A DNA stretch of 5,505 nt. It comes from Gemmatimonadota bacterium (GTDB lineage: Bacteria; Latescibacterota; UBA2968). The notes beneath the pieces are model-generated. The model was not told where the DNA came from. It saw nothing but the letters and a program-made list of their open reading frames with translations, and did not search any database. A program made the position numbers and the translations under genes. Positions 1 through 5,442 of the stretch are shown here, one piece after another; position 1 is the stretch's first letter; each line of letters begins with the position of its first letter. The stretch spans positions 77,933-83,437 of the forward strand of contig PAXL01000032.1 in NCBI GenBank assembly GCA_002714465.1, read 5' to 3'.

Positions 1-951
1 TACAACATCGGGCGTAACATCAACTACACGAACGTATGCTGGGTGAAATGCGATTTCTGCGCGTTCTACCGCGCACCTGGATCCGATGAAGGATGGACCC
101 TTCCGAAAGAGCAGATATTCGAGAAGATCGACGAACTTGTTGCAGTCGGGGGTAAACGGGAGAAGTCGAACGAGATCCTGATGCAGGGCGGTCTCAATCC
201 CAAGCTCCGGATCGATTACTACGAGGATCTGTTCTCGGGCATCCGAGATCGGTATCCCGAAATTCATCAGCATTGTCTGTCGGCGACCGAAATTCTGTAC
301 ATCGCGCATATCTCGAAACTCTCGCTCGAAGACTGCATACGACGACTGCACGAGGCTGGCCTCGACTCGATTCCGGGAGCAGGTGCGGAGATCCTGTCTG
401 ACGAGGTTCGGGACATCATCGGGTTCCGCAAGGACCGCACACACGAGTGGCTAGAGGTGCACAGGATTGCGCACAATCTCGGCGTGCATACATCCGCGAC
501 GATGATGTATGGACACGTCGAGACGATCGAACACCGTCTCGAACACCTCGAACATATCCGGAATCTTCAGGACGAGACGGGCGGATTCACTGCTTTTATT
601 GCCTGGAACTTCCAGCCTGATTACACCGATCTGGCTTCGGATCCGGATCGCTGGGATGGGAAGAAGGCGACGGGATACGATTACCTCCGAACGATCGCTG
701 TTTCAAGACTGTATCTTGATAACATCAAGAGCTTCCAAGCATCCTGGGTGACTCAAGGCCCGAAGATCGCTCAGATCGGACTTCGATACGGTGTAAACGA
801 TTTCGGCTCGACGATGATGGAAGAGAACGTCGTGAGCGCTGCAGGAACCAGCCACACAGGCGAGATGACCCTATCAGAGATGGAACGGCTGATTCAGGAT
901 GCTGGATACCAAGCCGTGCGCCGTAACACCCGCTACGATATTCTTAATTGA
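1..951 (+). CDS. mqnC: Cyclic dehypoxanthinyl futalosine synthase MqnC (5'-truncated by window edge)
   Basis: Radical SAM enzyme that cyclises dehypoxanthinyl futalosine to the cyclic form in the futalosine route to menaquinone; cytosolic. The frame is open from base 1, and 316 residues are visible against a usual 350-390, so roughly 40-50 N-terminal residues lie outside the window. The sequence begins with RNINYTNVCWVKCDFCAFYR, which contains the 4Fe-4S cluster motif CX3CX2C (window residues 13, 17 and 20, codons at 37, 49 and 58). Further family signatures follow in order: EILMQGGLNPKL, AGLDSIPGAGAEIL, ATMMYGHVET, QDETGGFTAFIAW and FGSTMMEENVVSAAGT. The family is clear, and these signatures favour MqnC over its relative MqnE. 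Oddity: where the family normally has GGTEIL-like sequence, this protein has GGKREKSNEIL, apparently about five extra residues (154-168). The gene ends in TGA at 949-951, 95 nt before mqnA on the same strand, which suggests co-transcription. Confidence 0.95.
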   Translation, partial: YNIGRNINYTNVCWVKCDFCAFYRAPGSDEGWTLPKEQIFEKIDELVAVGGKREKSNEILMQGGLNPKLRIDYYEDLFSGIRDRYPEIHQHCLSATEILYIAHISKLSLEDCIRRLHEAGLDSIPGAGAEILSDEVRDIIGFRKDRTHEWLEVHRIAHNLGVHTSATMMYGHVETIEHRLEHLEHIRNLQDETGGFTAFIAWNFQPDYTDLASDPDRWDGKKATGYDYLRTIAVSRLYLDNIKSFQASWVTQGPKIAQIGLRYGVNDFGSTMMEENVVSAAGTSHTGEMTLSEMERLIQDAGYQAVRRNTRYDILN

Positions 952-971
952 ATCCCGTGAGCTACCGTTTA

Positions 972-989
972 TCCCGAGTTGGCTCGGGG
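972..989 (+). other. Small hairpin in the mqnC-mqnA gap
   Basis: CCCGAG (973-978) and CTCGGG (983-988) form a perfect 6-bp stem around a TTGG loop, extendable by one T-G pair. No T-run follows on either strand, so it is unlikely to be an intrinsic terminator. It could stabilise or process the mqnC-mqnA message, or be chance. The rest of the 95-nt gap has a TAGAAT hexamer at 1029-1034 but no -35 box at a proper distance, so I do not call a separate mqnA promoter. Confidence 0.4.
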
Positions 990-1046
990 GGAGTTCAGGT
1001 CGTAACGAGGGACTGTTCTTGCGATTAATAGAATCTTACTCCAAGT

Positions 1047-1859
1047 ATGCCATCCAAATCTTCTGAGCCGTCCATTCGGCTCGGTGTCGTCCAATATCTC
1101 AACACGAAGCCTCTTGTTCTCGCGTTCGAATCGGACGTAATCGAGCACCCTTTCAACCTGGTATACGATGTGCCCTCTGAGTGTGCACGAAAGCTGCACG
1201 CCCACCAAACCGATGTGGCCATCATACCCGCAATCGAGATCTGTCGTGCTCCCGAGCCTTATTCGGTCGTCAAAGGTGTTGGTATCTGTTCGGTGGGACC
1301 TGTTAACAGTGTATTCCTTGTCCTGAAGAAGGATCCAGAGGACGTGAAGTCCGTGGCTCTGGATACAAGCTCTCGTTCGTCCGTTGCGTTGACGCAGATC
1401 CTCTTGAAGAAGCGTTTCAATGCATCCGCGGAGCCGATCGATCACCCGCCTGACGTCGATCGAATGCTCGAGAGAGCTGATGCGGCGGTTCTGATTGGCG
1501 ATCTTGCTCTCGAGCTCGATAGGGATCGGTATCGCGTTCTGGATTTGGGACAGGCCTGGACAGATTGGACGGGACTTCCATTCGTCTATGCGGTCTGGAC
1601 CGGTCGAGCAGGTGCACTCACAGGGGATCAGGCCCAGCTCCTCGTGCACGCGAAAGAGATCGGATCCACGGCTATCGACGAAATCGCAAAAAAATACGCA
1701 GAGGATCGGCCCTTTCCGCCTGAGTTATACAGCGCGTATCTGACAGAAGCGATCCATTTCGAATTCGGGGACCGTGAGCAGGAGGGCATTTTGCGGTTCT
1801 ACTCGTATGCCCAGGAACTCGGGCTGGTTCCTTCGGTGCCGAAGTTGAGTTTCTACTAG
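1047..1859 (+). CDS. mqnA: Chorismate dehydratase MqnA
   Basis: Dehydrates chorismate to 3-[(1-carboxyvinyl)oxy]benzoate, the first committed step of the futalosine menaquinone route; cytosolic, with a periplasmic-binding-protein-like fold. The protein is 270 residues, the family's usual length. Signatures seen: RLGVVQYLNTKPL at residues 11-23 (the N-terminal MqnA motif; the paralogous MqnD has a different start), DVAIIPAIE at 56-64, SVGPVNSVFLVLKK at 82-95, VALDTSSRSS at 103-112, and TGLPFVYAVW at 175-184. The ATG at 1047 is chosen because an in-frame TAG at 1029-1031 rules out anything further upstream, and it puts ten residues before the conserved motif. The Shine-Dalgarno sequence is weak, so translation may depend on upstream mqnC translation or mRNA context. 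It ends in TAG at 1857-1859. Adjacent mqnC supports the assignment. Other pathway genes (mqnE, mqnB or mqnD) are not in the window. Confidence 0.94.
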   Translation: MPSKSSEPSIRLGVVQYLNTKPLVLAFESDVIEHPFNLVYDVPSECARKLHAHQTDVAIIPAIEICRAPEPYSVVKGVGICSVGPVNSVFLVLKKDPEDVKSVALDTSSRSSVALTQILLKKRFNASAEPIDHPPDVDRMLERADAAVLIGDLALELDRDRYRVLDLGQAWTDWTGLPFVYAVWTGRAGALTGDQAQLLVHAKEIGSTAIDEIAKKYAEDRPFPPELYSAYLTEAIHFEFGDREQEGILRFYSYAQELGLVPSVPKLSFY

Positions 1860-1981
1860 GGATCCCACAGGATAAGATGTTCAGGCGAGTAAACGAGCTT
1901 GAAGGGTTCCCGCCTATGCACCGCGTGCTTCGGCATGGTGCCCAAGGAGAGGATAGGGTTCAGGGAGACCCCAATGAAAGT

Positions 1982-2010
1982 GGCCCCGGAAAACTACTCC
2001 GGGGCCTTCT
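1982..2010. terminator. GC-rich stem-loop between convergent genes, probable terminator
   Basis: GGCCCCGGA (1982-1990) pairs perfectly with TCCGGGGCC (1998-2006) around a 7-nt loop. On the plus strand it is followed by TTCTCG, a weak T-tract. It lies 122 nt after mqnA and 115 nt before the end of the minus-strand gene that converges on it, so it could stop transcription from both sides. On the minus strand the tail reads ACTTTCATT, also only weakly T-rich. The 262-nt gap 1860-2121 shows no other convincing feature; short open frames there have no recognisable product. Confidence 0.65.
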
Positions 2011-2121
2011 CGTATCCTCCAAGTCACTTTTTACCGAACTATCGAGCCAGGTTCGTCCGATTTTCTCTCTCGCCTTTCTTGGCTCTCCTTGTGCGCTTGG
2101 TGGCCCACCTGTCTTTGACGC

Positions 2122-3003
2122 TTAGCCGGAGACGACCGGATTCTTTAGTACACCGATCCCTTCGATCTCGCCCTCGACGTTGTCACCGCCCTTGAGGAAG
2201 TCGCCTGTGGTTGCGCCGACTCCTGCTAGCGTTCCAGTGGCAATGATGTCACCCGGTTCCAACGTAACGAGTTCGGAGATCCAAGACACGAGCTCTCCAA
2301 CCGAATAGGTCATCTGGCCGGTGTTGCCGTCCTGCTTGGTATCGCCACTCACACGCAGCTTGATGCTCAAAGCGTGCGGGTCCGGGATCTCGTCCTTGAG
2401 GGCGAGAACGGGGCCGCACGGTGCGAAGCTGTCGAACCACTTACCGTTCAGCCAGTCGAACCAGTTGTCTCCATCCCGATCTTCGCGCGCGTCCGGGACC
2501 TTCAGGCTGCGTTCGGAGACATCGATCAAAACGGTGTAACCAGCTACGCAACCAAGGCCTTCAGAAGGTTCTACGAACCTCGCGTGTTTCCCGATCACGA
2601 CGGCGAGCTCGCACTCCCAGTCGATCTTCTGAGCGTTATGAGGGAGAACGATATTGTCGCCATCCCCGATGATCGTCGTGCTGGGCGGTTTCATGAATAC
2701 GCGCGGCCACGTCTTCTCTTTGCCCGGGAAGTAGCCCCCACCCTCTTCGACGTGGGACTGGTAATTTCCGGCAAGGCACAGGAGCTTGTTGGGGTTCAGA
2801 ACTGGTGGTCGATACCGGACTTCGGATTCGGGTGTCGTATCGGATGCTTCAGCAACGGCGGCTTCCGCCCTCTGGATAGCCGAATCACCACCTTCGAGTA
2901 TAGCTTTGACGGAACCGAACTCGTCCGTCAGATCGACAAGCCTACCGTTTTTGACCGCTCCGCATCTGACTTGGCCGTTGTGTTCGTATGTCGCGAGTTT
3001 CAA
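2122..3003 (-). CDS. Fumarylacetoacetate hydrolase (FAH) family protein
   Basis: Metal-dependent FAH-superfamily enzyme of 293 residues. Family members hydrolyse or hydrate 2-keto or diketo acids, for example fumarylpyruvate, 2-keto-4-pentenoate or acylpyruvates. A short N-terminal domain (about 1-65) precedes the catalytic domain (about 70-290). Visible residues: LAGNYQSHVEE with His84 as the likely catalytic histidine; DWECELAVVIGK giving metal ligands Glu130 and Glu132; VLIDVSERS giving ligand Asp161; KWFDSFAPCGP with Lys188; and LEPGDIIATGTLAGVG near 248-263. In the last motif the usual TGTP proline is leucine. The start is TTG, chosen because GGAG sits 7 nt before it and the family N-terminus (MKLATYE) begins there. 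It ends in TAA at 2124-2122. The gene stands alone, converging on mqnA and divergent from the gene at 3188, so context gives no substrate. A long antisense open frame covers it but has no recognisable protein features. Confidence 0.9.
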   Translation of the reverse strand: MKLATYEHNGQVRCGAVKNGRLVDLTDEFGSVKAILEGGDSAIQRAEAAVAEASDTTPESEVRYRPPVLNPNKLLCLAGNYQSHVEEGGGYFPGKEKTWPRVFMKPPSTTIIGDGDNIVLPHNAQKIDWECELAVVIGKHARFVEPSEGLGCVAGYTVLIDVSERSLKVPDAREDRDGDNWFDWLNGKWFDSFAPCGPVLALKDEIPDPHALSIKLRVSGDTKQDGNTGQMTYSVGELVSWISELVTLEPGDIIATGTLAGVGATTGDFLKGGDNVEGEIEGIGVLKNPVVSG

Positions 3004-3010
3004 GTCGTTT

Positions 3011-3014
3011 CTCC
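3011..3014 (-). promoter_or_regulatory. Ribosome binding site fixing a TTG start
   Basis: On the minus strand ATACGGAGAAACGAC precedes the TTG codon at 3003-3001, giving GGAG with a 7-nt spacer. No ATG or GTG lies in frame just upstream, so this site decides the start of the FAH-family gene. Confidence 0.7.
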
Positions 3015-3046
3015 GTATGGGGTAACCGTTGGTTGTTGGCCCGTCG

Positions 3047-3074
3047 AATATAAGGGTCGAAGGTCGGAGTTCAA
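3047..3074 (-). promoter_or_regulatory. Candidate sigma-70-type promoter for the FAH-family gene
   Basis: On the minus strand TTGAAC (3074-3069) and TATATT (3052-3047) are 16 bp apart and lie about 45 nt upstream of the TTG start, leaving room for a leader that contains the GGAG site. The hexamers match consensus only partly, so this is a sequence-pattern call without support beyond position. Confidence 0.35.
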
Positions 3075-3179
3075 ATGAATTGGGGGACCCGCGTTGACTG
3101 GAAGGCGTGTTTGCCTACTTTCATGTGTGTGTCTGGATTTAGCGGAATTTTGACGTCCCGGTAGTAGGCGGGAGTATCG

Positions 3180-3184
3180 AGGGA
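3180..3184 (+). promoter_or_regulatory. Ribosome binding site of the two-helix membrane protein gene
   Basis: AGGGA lies 3 nt before the ATG at 3188 within GAGGGAAGT. The spacing is short; a second GGAG at 3171-3174 is too far to be the main site. The purine-rich stretch supports this ATG as the start. Confidence 0.5.
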
Positions 3185-3187
3185 AGT

Positions 3188-3544
3188 ATGCTGAGTGAAC
3201 GTGAGCAGGAAATCAAGAACGTCTTGGTCGATCAACTGGCTGGGTCAGCCAGAGCAGCCGGGCAGAAAAGATTGACGCGATATCTGGATCCGGACTTTGT
3301 CCGGCTCGCAGTGACCAGAATGGCTGTCAACAAACGTCGAATGGTTATCTTCTCAGCCCTTTATTTCTGTGTCGTTCTCACTGCGGTCGTCGTGATGACG
3401 CAGACCGTCTCGGACTACAAGGTTCTCCTGTGGGTCGTGGTGGGGTCCTTCAACGCGGTCAACGCGGCGATCCACTATGCCGAGTATAACAAAAAAAAGC
3501 TGGTGTTTACATTGATCGATATTCTGGAAACCAGAGAAAAGTAG
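3188..3544 (+). CDS. Small two-helix membrane protein, function unknown
   Basis: I do not recognise a family for this 118-residue protein. Residues 1-50 are charged and probably a cytoplasmic helical segment. A first hydrophobic helix spans about 52-70 and a second about 78-96, followed by a lysine-rich tail with NKKK at 101-104. Basic clusters flank both helices (NKRR at 48-51 and NKKK), so by the positive-inside rule both termini face the cytoplasm with a short outside loop, MTQTVSDYK. There is no signal peptide, cysteine pair or catalytic motif. The ATG has a purine-rich site just upstream. It ends in TAG at 3542-3544, 10 nt before the TMEM14-like gene, so the two are very probably co-transcribed and perhaps translationally coupled. 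Coding is supported by the clean start, sensible topology and tight spacing. Confidence 0.75.
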   Translation: MLSEREQEIKNVLVDQLAGSARAAGQKRLTRYLDPDFVRLAVTRMAVNKRRMVIFSALYFCVVLTAVVVMTQTVSDYKVLLWVVVGSFNAVNAAIHYAEYNKKKLVFTLIDILETREK

Positions 3545-3554
3545 GGGGGAATTC

Positions 3555-3902
3555 TTGGACAGCGTTGCTACAGGTCAATATGTCCTTGGTTTTTACGGCG
3601 TGCTACTGATCGTCGGGGGCGTGATGGGGTACATCAAATCGCAAAGCAAAGTGTCCCTGTTCATGGGTGCGATCACAGGCGGGCTTTGCGTCGGAGCGGC
3701 CTGGCTGAGCCTGGATCAGCCGGAGCAGGGCTTTACGATCGGCAGTCTTGTTGCCTTCCTGCTTGCCGGCGTGTTTATCAACCGGCTCGCGAAGACAAGG
3801 AAGCTGATGCCTGCAGGGATCGTTTTGGCGTTGAGCCTGATCGTCGGTGTTCTCCTGATGATGATCTTGCAGGTAATGGGTGGGGTCGATTCGGCGTTGT
3901 AA
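3555..3902 (+). CDS. TMEM14/UPF0136-family small membrane protein
   Basis: A 115-residue integral membrane protein matching the TMEM14 (Tmemb_14, UPF0136) family, whose bacterial members have no established function. Four hydrophobic helices lie at about 8-27, 35-52, 60-77 and 85-107, rich in glycine as in the family. Diagnostic features are the GGVMGYIKSQSKVSLFMGA loop and helix start (residues 21-39) and KTRKLMPAGIV (80-90) before the last helix. The start is TTG, supported by GGGGGGA (3544-3550) a few bases upstream. That purine run overlaps the stop codon of the preceding gene by one base, which suggests coupling. It ends in TAA at 3900-3902. Family assignment rests on my recognition of these motifs; length and topology agree. 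Eukaryotic members have been linked to mitochondrial metabolite or haem handling, which should not be transferred here. Confidence 0.82.
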   Translation: MDSVATGQYVLGFYGVLLIVGGVMGYIKSQSKVSLFMGAITGGLCVGAAWLSLDQPEQGFTIGSLVAFLLAGVFINRLAKTRKLMPAGIVLALSLIVGVLLMMILQVMGGVDSAL

Positions 3903-3916
3903 TCAGAGGAAGATGT

Positions 3917-3964
3917 AGGCAAGAAAGAGGGTGGGTATCCCTCGCGGACCACCGGCCCTTGCCT
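3917..3964 (+). other. Structured 3' untranslated segment upstream of the terminator
   Basis: AGGCAAG (3917-3923) pairs perfectly with CTTGCCT (3958-3964). It encloses a hairpin GAGGG/CCCTC (3927-3931 and 3939-3943) and a possible tiny CGG/CCG hairpin. With the adjacent terminator this makes a compact folded 3' end right after the TMEM14-like gene. It may simply protect the mRNA end or be a 3'-derived small RNA. I recognise no known RNA family. Confidence 0.4.
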
Positions 3965-3965
3965 T

Positions 3966-4011
3966 AGTGGGAGGTCGCCCCTGTTGTCAGGCGACAGTCC
4001 CTCTAATTTTT
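3966..4011 (+). terminator. Intrinsic terminator after the TMEM14-like gene
   Basis: GGGA (3969-3972), a bulged G, and GTCGCC (3974-3979) pair with GGCGAC (3990-3995), a bulged AG, and TCCC (3998-4001), making a 10-bp interrupted stem with a 10-nt loop. It is followed by TCTAATTTTTG with a run of five T. It lies about 65 nt beyond the TMEM14-like stop on the same strand, as expected for the end of the two-gene unit. Confidence 0.6.
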
Positions 4012-4037
4012 GTTGCCATATGAATCTCTTTTCGATG

Positions 4038-4075
4038 GGCCTAGGCTTCAGAGGTTACGCCTTCTGAACCGGGCC
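4038..4075. repeat. Imperfect inverted repeat
   Basis: TTCAGAGG (4047-4054) pairs with CCT-T-CTGAA (4060-4068, one bulged T) around a TTACG loop, and an outer GGCC (4038-4041) can pair with GGCC (4072-4075). No T-run follows. It lies in the gene-free stretch between the terminator and the transposase remnant, so it could be a leftover mobile-element end or chance. Confidence 0.35.
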
Positions 4076-4173
4076 TTGGGGAGTTGAGCAATATCAGCTG
4101 GCTGCTAGCAGAGCCGACATAGTAACGGTTCCGCGGATGTGTTGGCCAATCATTTGATCGAGATCCCCGATTT

Positions 4174-4209
4174 GTCGCACGCGGTCCGCATCTTTTTGAC
4201 CGCGTCGAC
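4174..4209. repeat. Strong 12-bp inverted repeat with one bulge
   Basis: GTCG-C-ACGCGGTC (4174-4186) is complementary to GACCGCGTCGAC (4198-4209) except for the single bulged C at 4178. The 11-nt loop, CGCATCTTTTT, ends in five T. The stem is long and GC-rich for chance in a short region. No coding gene is supported here, and the T-run is inside the loop rather than after the stem, so it is not a standard terminator. An operator, a mobile-element relic or a structured RNA are all possible. Confidence 0.5.
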
Positions 4210-4280
4210 GACGCACGTGCCATTGCGCGTGATCTCGAATATGTACTGACTCGCGATGCGACGACACACGCCTAGGATCG

Positions 4281-4550
4281 CAGAGATATTCTACACGGTA
4301 TTTCCCCCCTCATCGTCGAGCCAGTGAACTCATCTCGTTGATTACGTCTGAGACCCAAGCCGGCAGCCTCCACTAAACTGACAACTGGCAGACTTACACT
4401 TGGCTACCATTCAAAGGCCAACACGTTGTTGTTCAGAAGAACGATGGCGTTCCAAGAAAGAAGGGTAGAGAGCCAATTAACGGCATCGAAGGATTCTGGA
4501 GTTCCTCCAAGAACGGGTTCCGTCAACATAAAAGTTTTTTCCATTGCTAA
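4281..4550 (+). pseudogene. Decayed IS1595/ISXO2-type transposase, C-terminal half
   Basis: One reading frame reads as the C-terminal part of an IS1595-family DDE transposase but has no start. It runs through RASELISLITSETQAGSLH, then TAA (4374-4376), then TDNWQTYTWLPFKG, and later PINGIEGFWSSSKNGF (codons 4473-4520), stopping at TAA 4548-4550. The family pattern is a run like gSl.yTDgW.aY carrying the second catalytic Asp (here 4380-4382), then iNGIEgFWs.aK with the conserved Asn and Glu. The internal TAA stands where the family has an aromatic residue, so it looks like a one-base change from a tyrosine codon. After the second stop, F-H-C-stop-V-K-T resembles the FxLxLKE block, hinting that decay continues to about 4565. 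Upstream in frame, CDDTRLGSQR (4257-4286) resembles the first-Asp block, which would need an internal deletion of some 40 residues; this is speculative. No terminal repeats or target duplications were identified. Inactive. Confidence 0.75.
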
Positions 4551-4587
4551 GTAAAAACCTAAGTAATTGTTATTCAGTAAATTACAT

Positions 4588-5442
4588 CTATTTTGAATGT
4601 CTTGCGAGGGCAAAGACGATACCGGTCAGGATGATCCCCCCTCCCGCGAATGTTGCAGTCGAGGGCGTCTCCGATAGGATGACTAGAGCGAGGGCGGAGG
4701 AGGAGATGGGCTCGAGCAGCAAGAGGAGCACCAGCACGGATGGGGAGATTCGTTTGAGAGCGAAGTTGAAAGAGGTATGCCCAACGAGTTGAGGGCCAGC
4801 GGCGAGAGCTAGGAAAAGAGCGTAATTCGTGACGGTGTGGCCGGTCAGACTCTGACCGGAGGCGAAGGCGATCGCAACAAGTGTCACTGCGGCAATTGAG
4901 TAGACCGTGGCGATGTATGGCGTGAGGGCGATGTGCTGTCTGAGCTGACGTCCGATCAGGAGGTGACCTGACATTCCGATCGCACCACAGATTGCCAGAA
5001 CGTCGCCGAGGAGCGCATTGGATTCACCGTTAACGTCCCCATACGAGATCCAGAAAGCCCCAGCGAGTGCGACAACTGTACCGATCGCCAACCGGGATTT
5101 CAGACGTTCCTTCAGGAATATCCAGCCCCCGATGGCGACGAAAATCGGGTTTGTGGTGACAAGAAAGGCGGAGCTTGCCACGGAGGTATGGGACAGGGAA
5201 CTGATCCAGCTCGTGAAGTGAGCGGCAAGCAATAGACCGCTTGCGAGGACGGGTAGCCTTTGCGAGCGGAATAGCTCTTTTGTCGCGGCCCGGTGGTGCC
5301 TGATTGCCAAGGGCATCATGACAGTAGCCGCGATGACCATCCGGTAGGCTGCAATCACGAAGGGATGGGCGGAACACAGCTTGATCAGGATCGCAGCAGA
5401 CGAGGATACTACGATCCCCAGAAGCAGGATGATATAGACCAA
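4588..5442 (-). CDS. EamA/DMT-superfamily transporter, ten transmembrane helices
   Basis: Inner-membrane permease of the drug/metabolite transporter superfamily; relatives export amino acids, metabolites or drugs, and the substrate cannot be read from sequence. The 284 residues form two EamA repeats (about 4-132 and 142-280) of five helices each. Each repeat ends in the typical proline and glutamate block: TTNPIFVAIGGWIFLKERL in the first half and LEPISSSALALVILSETPS in the second. Length matches the family. The start given is TTG at 5442-5440 (TTG GTC TAT ATC), which begins just before the first helix. The frame stays open upstream to the window edge with no ATG or GTG and no strong Shine-Dalgarno sequence before the TTG, so the true start could lie outside. 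It ends in TAG at 4590-4588, beside the transposase remnant. No neighbouring gene suggests a substrate. Confidence 0.88.
   Translation of the reverse strand: MVYIILLLGIVVSSSAAILIKLCSAHPFVIAAYRMVIAATVMMPLAIRHHRAATKELFRSQRLPVLASGLLLAAHFTSWISSLSHTSVASSAFLVTTNPIFVAIGGWIFLKERLKSRLAIGTVVALAGAFWISYGDVNGESNALLGDVLAICGAIGMSGHLLIGRQLRQHIALTPYIATVYSIAAVTLVAIAFASGQSLTGHTVTNYALFLALAAGPQLVGHTSFNFALKRISPSVLVLLLLLEPISSSALALVILSETPSTATFAGGGIILTGIVFALARHSK

Larger units (their letters stand above)
3903..4587. other. 685-nt stretch without an intact gene
   Basis: This gap between the TMEM14-like gene and the transporter gene holds, in order, the folded 3' segment and terminator (3917-4011), two inverted repeats (4038-4075 and 4174-4209), a short coding-like patch (about 4126-4275) lacking a start codon, and the transposase remnant (about 4281-4550). 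The last 170 bases or so are visibly more AT-rich than the neighbouring genes. It reads as a decayed insertion site. Confidence 0.7.

Noticed and set aside
969..1649. A minus-strand open frame (226 codons) antisense to mqnA.
   Set aside because: It overlaps a clearly conserved mqnA, and its translation is arginine- and cysteine-rich without domain features, as expected of an antisense shadow.
1877..2195. Two overlapping short plus-strand frames between mqnA and the FAH gene.
   Set aside because: No recognisable product, they run through the stem-loop at 1982-2006, and one extends into the FAH gene on the other strand.
2374..3078. A long plus-strand open frame (234 codons) antisense to the FAH-family gene.
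   Set aside because: It is a shadow of a gene with clear conserved motifs and has no recognisable protein features of its own.
3150..3180. TTGACG at 3150-3155 as a -35 box for the two-helix protein gene.
   Set aside because: No good -10 hexamer lies at 16-18 bp, and transcription would then start almost at the ATG, leaving no room for the ribosome site.
4041..4223. A minus-strand 60-codon open frame.
   Set aside because: It spans two inverted repeats, and its Ser- and Arg-rich translation looks like non-coding sequence.
4554..4585. AT-rich hairpin GTAATT/AATTAC followed on the minus strand by a T5 run, as a terminator for the transporter gene.
   Set aside because: The stem is only 6 bp, mostly A-T, with an 11-nt loop, inside an AT-rich remnant; too weak to call.
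4404..4613. A minus-strand 69-codon open frame rich in Asn and Leu.
   Set aside because: It is antisense to the transposase remnant and overlaps the end of the transporter gene; no ribosome site or conserved motif supports it.
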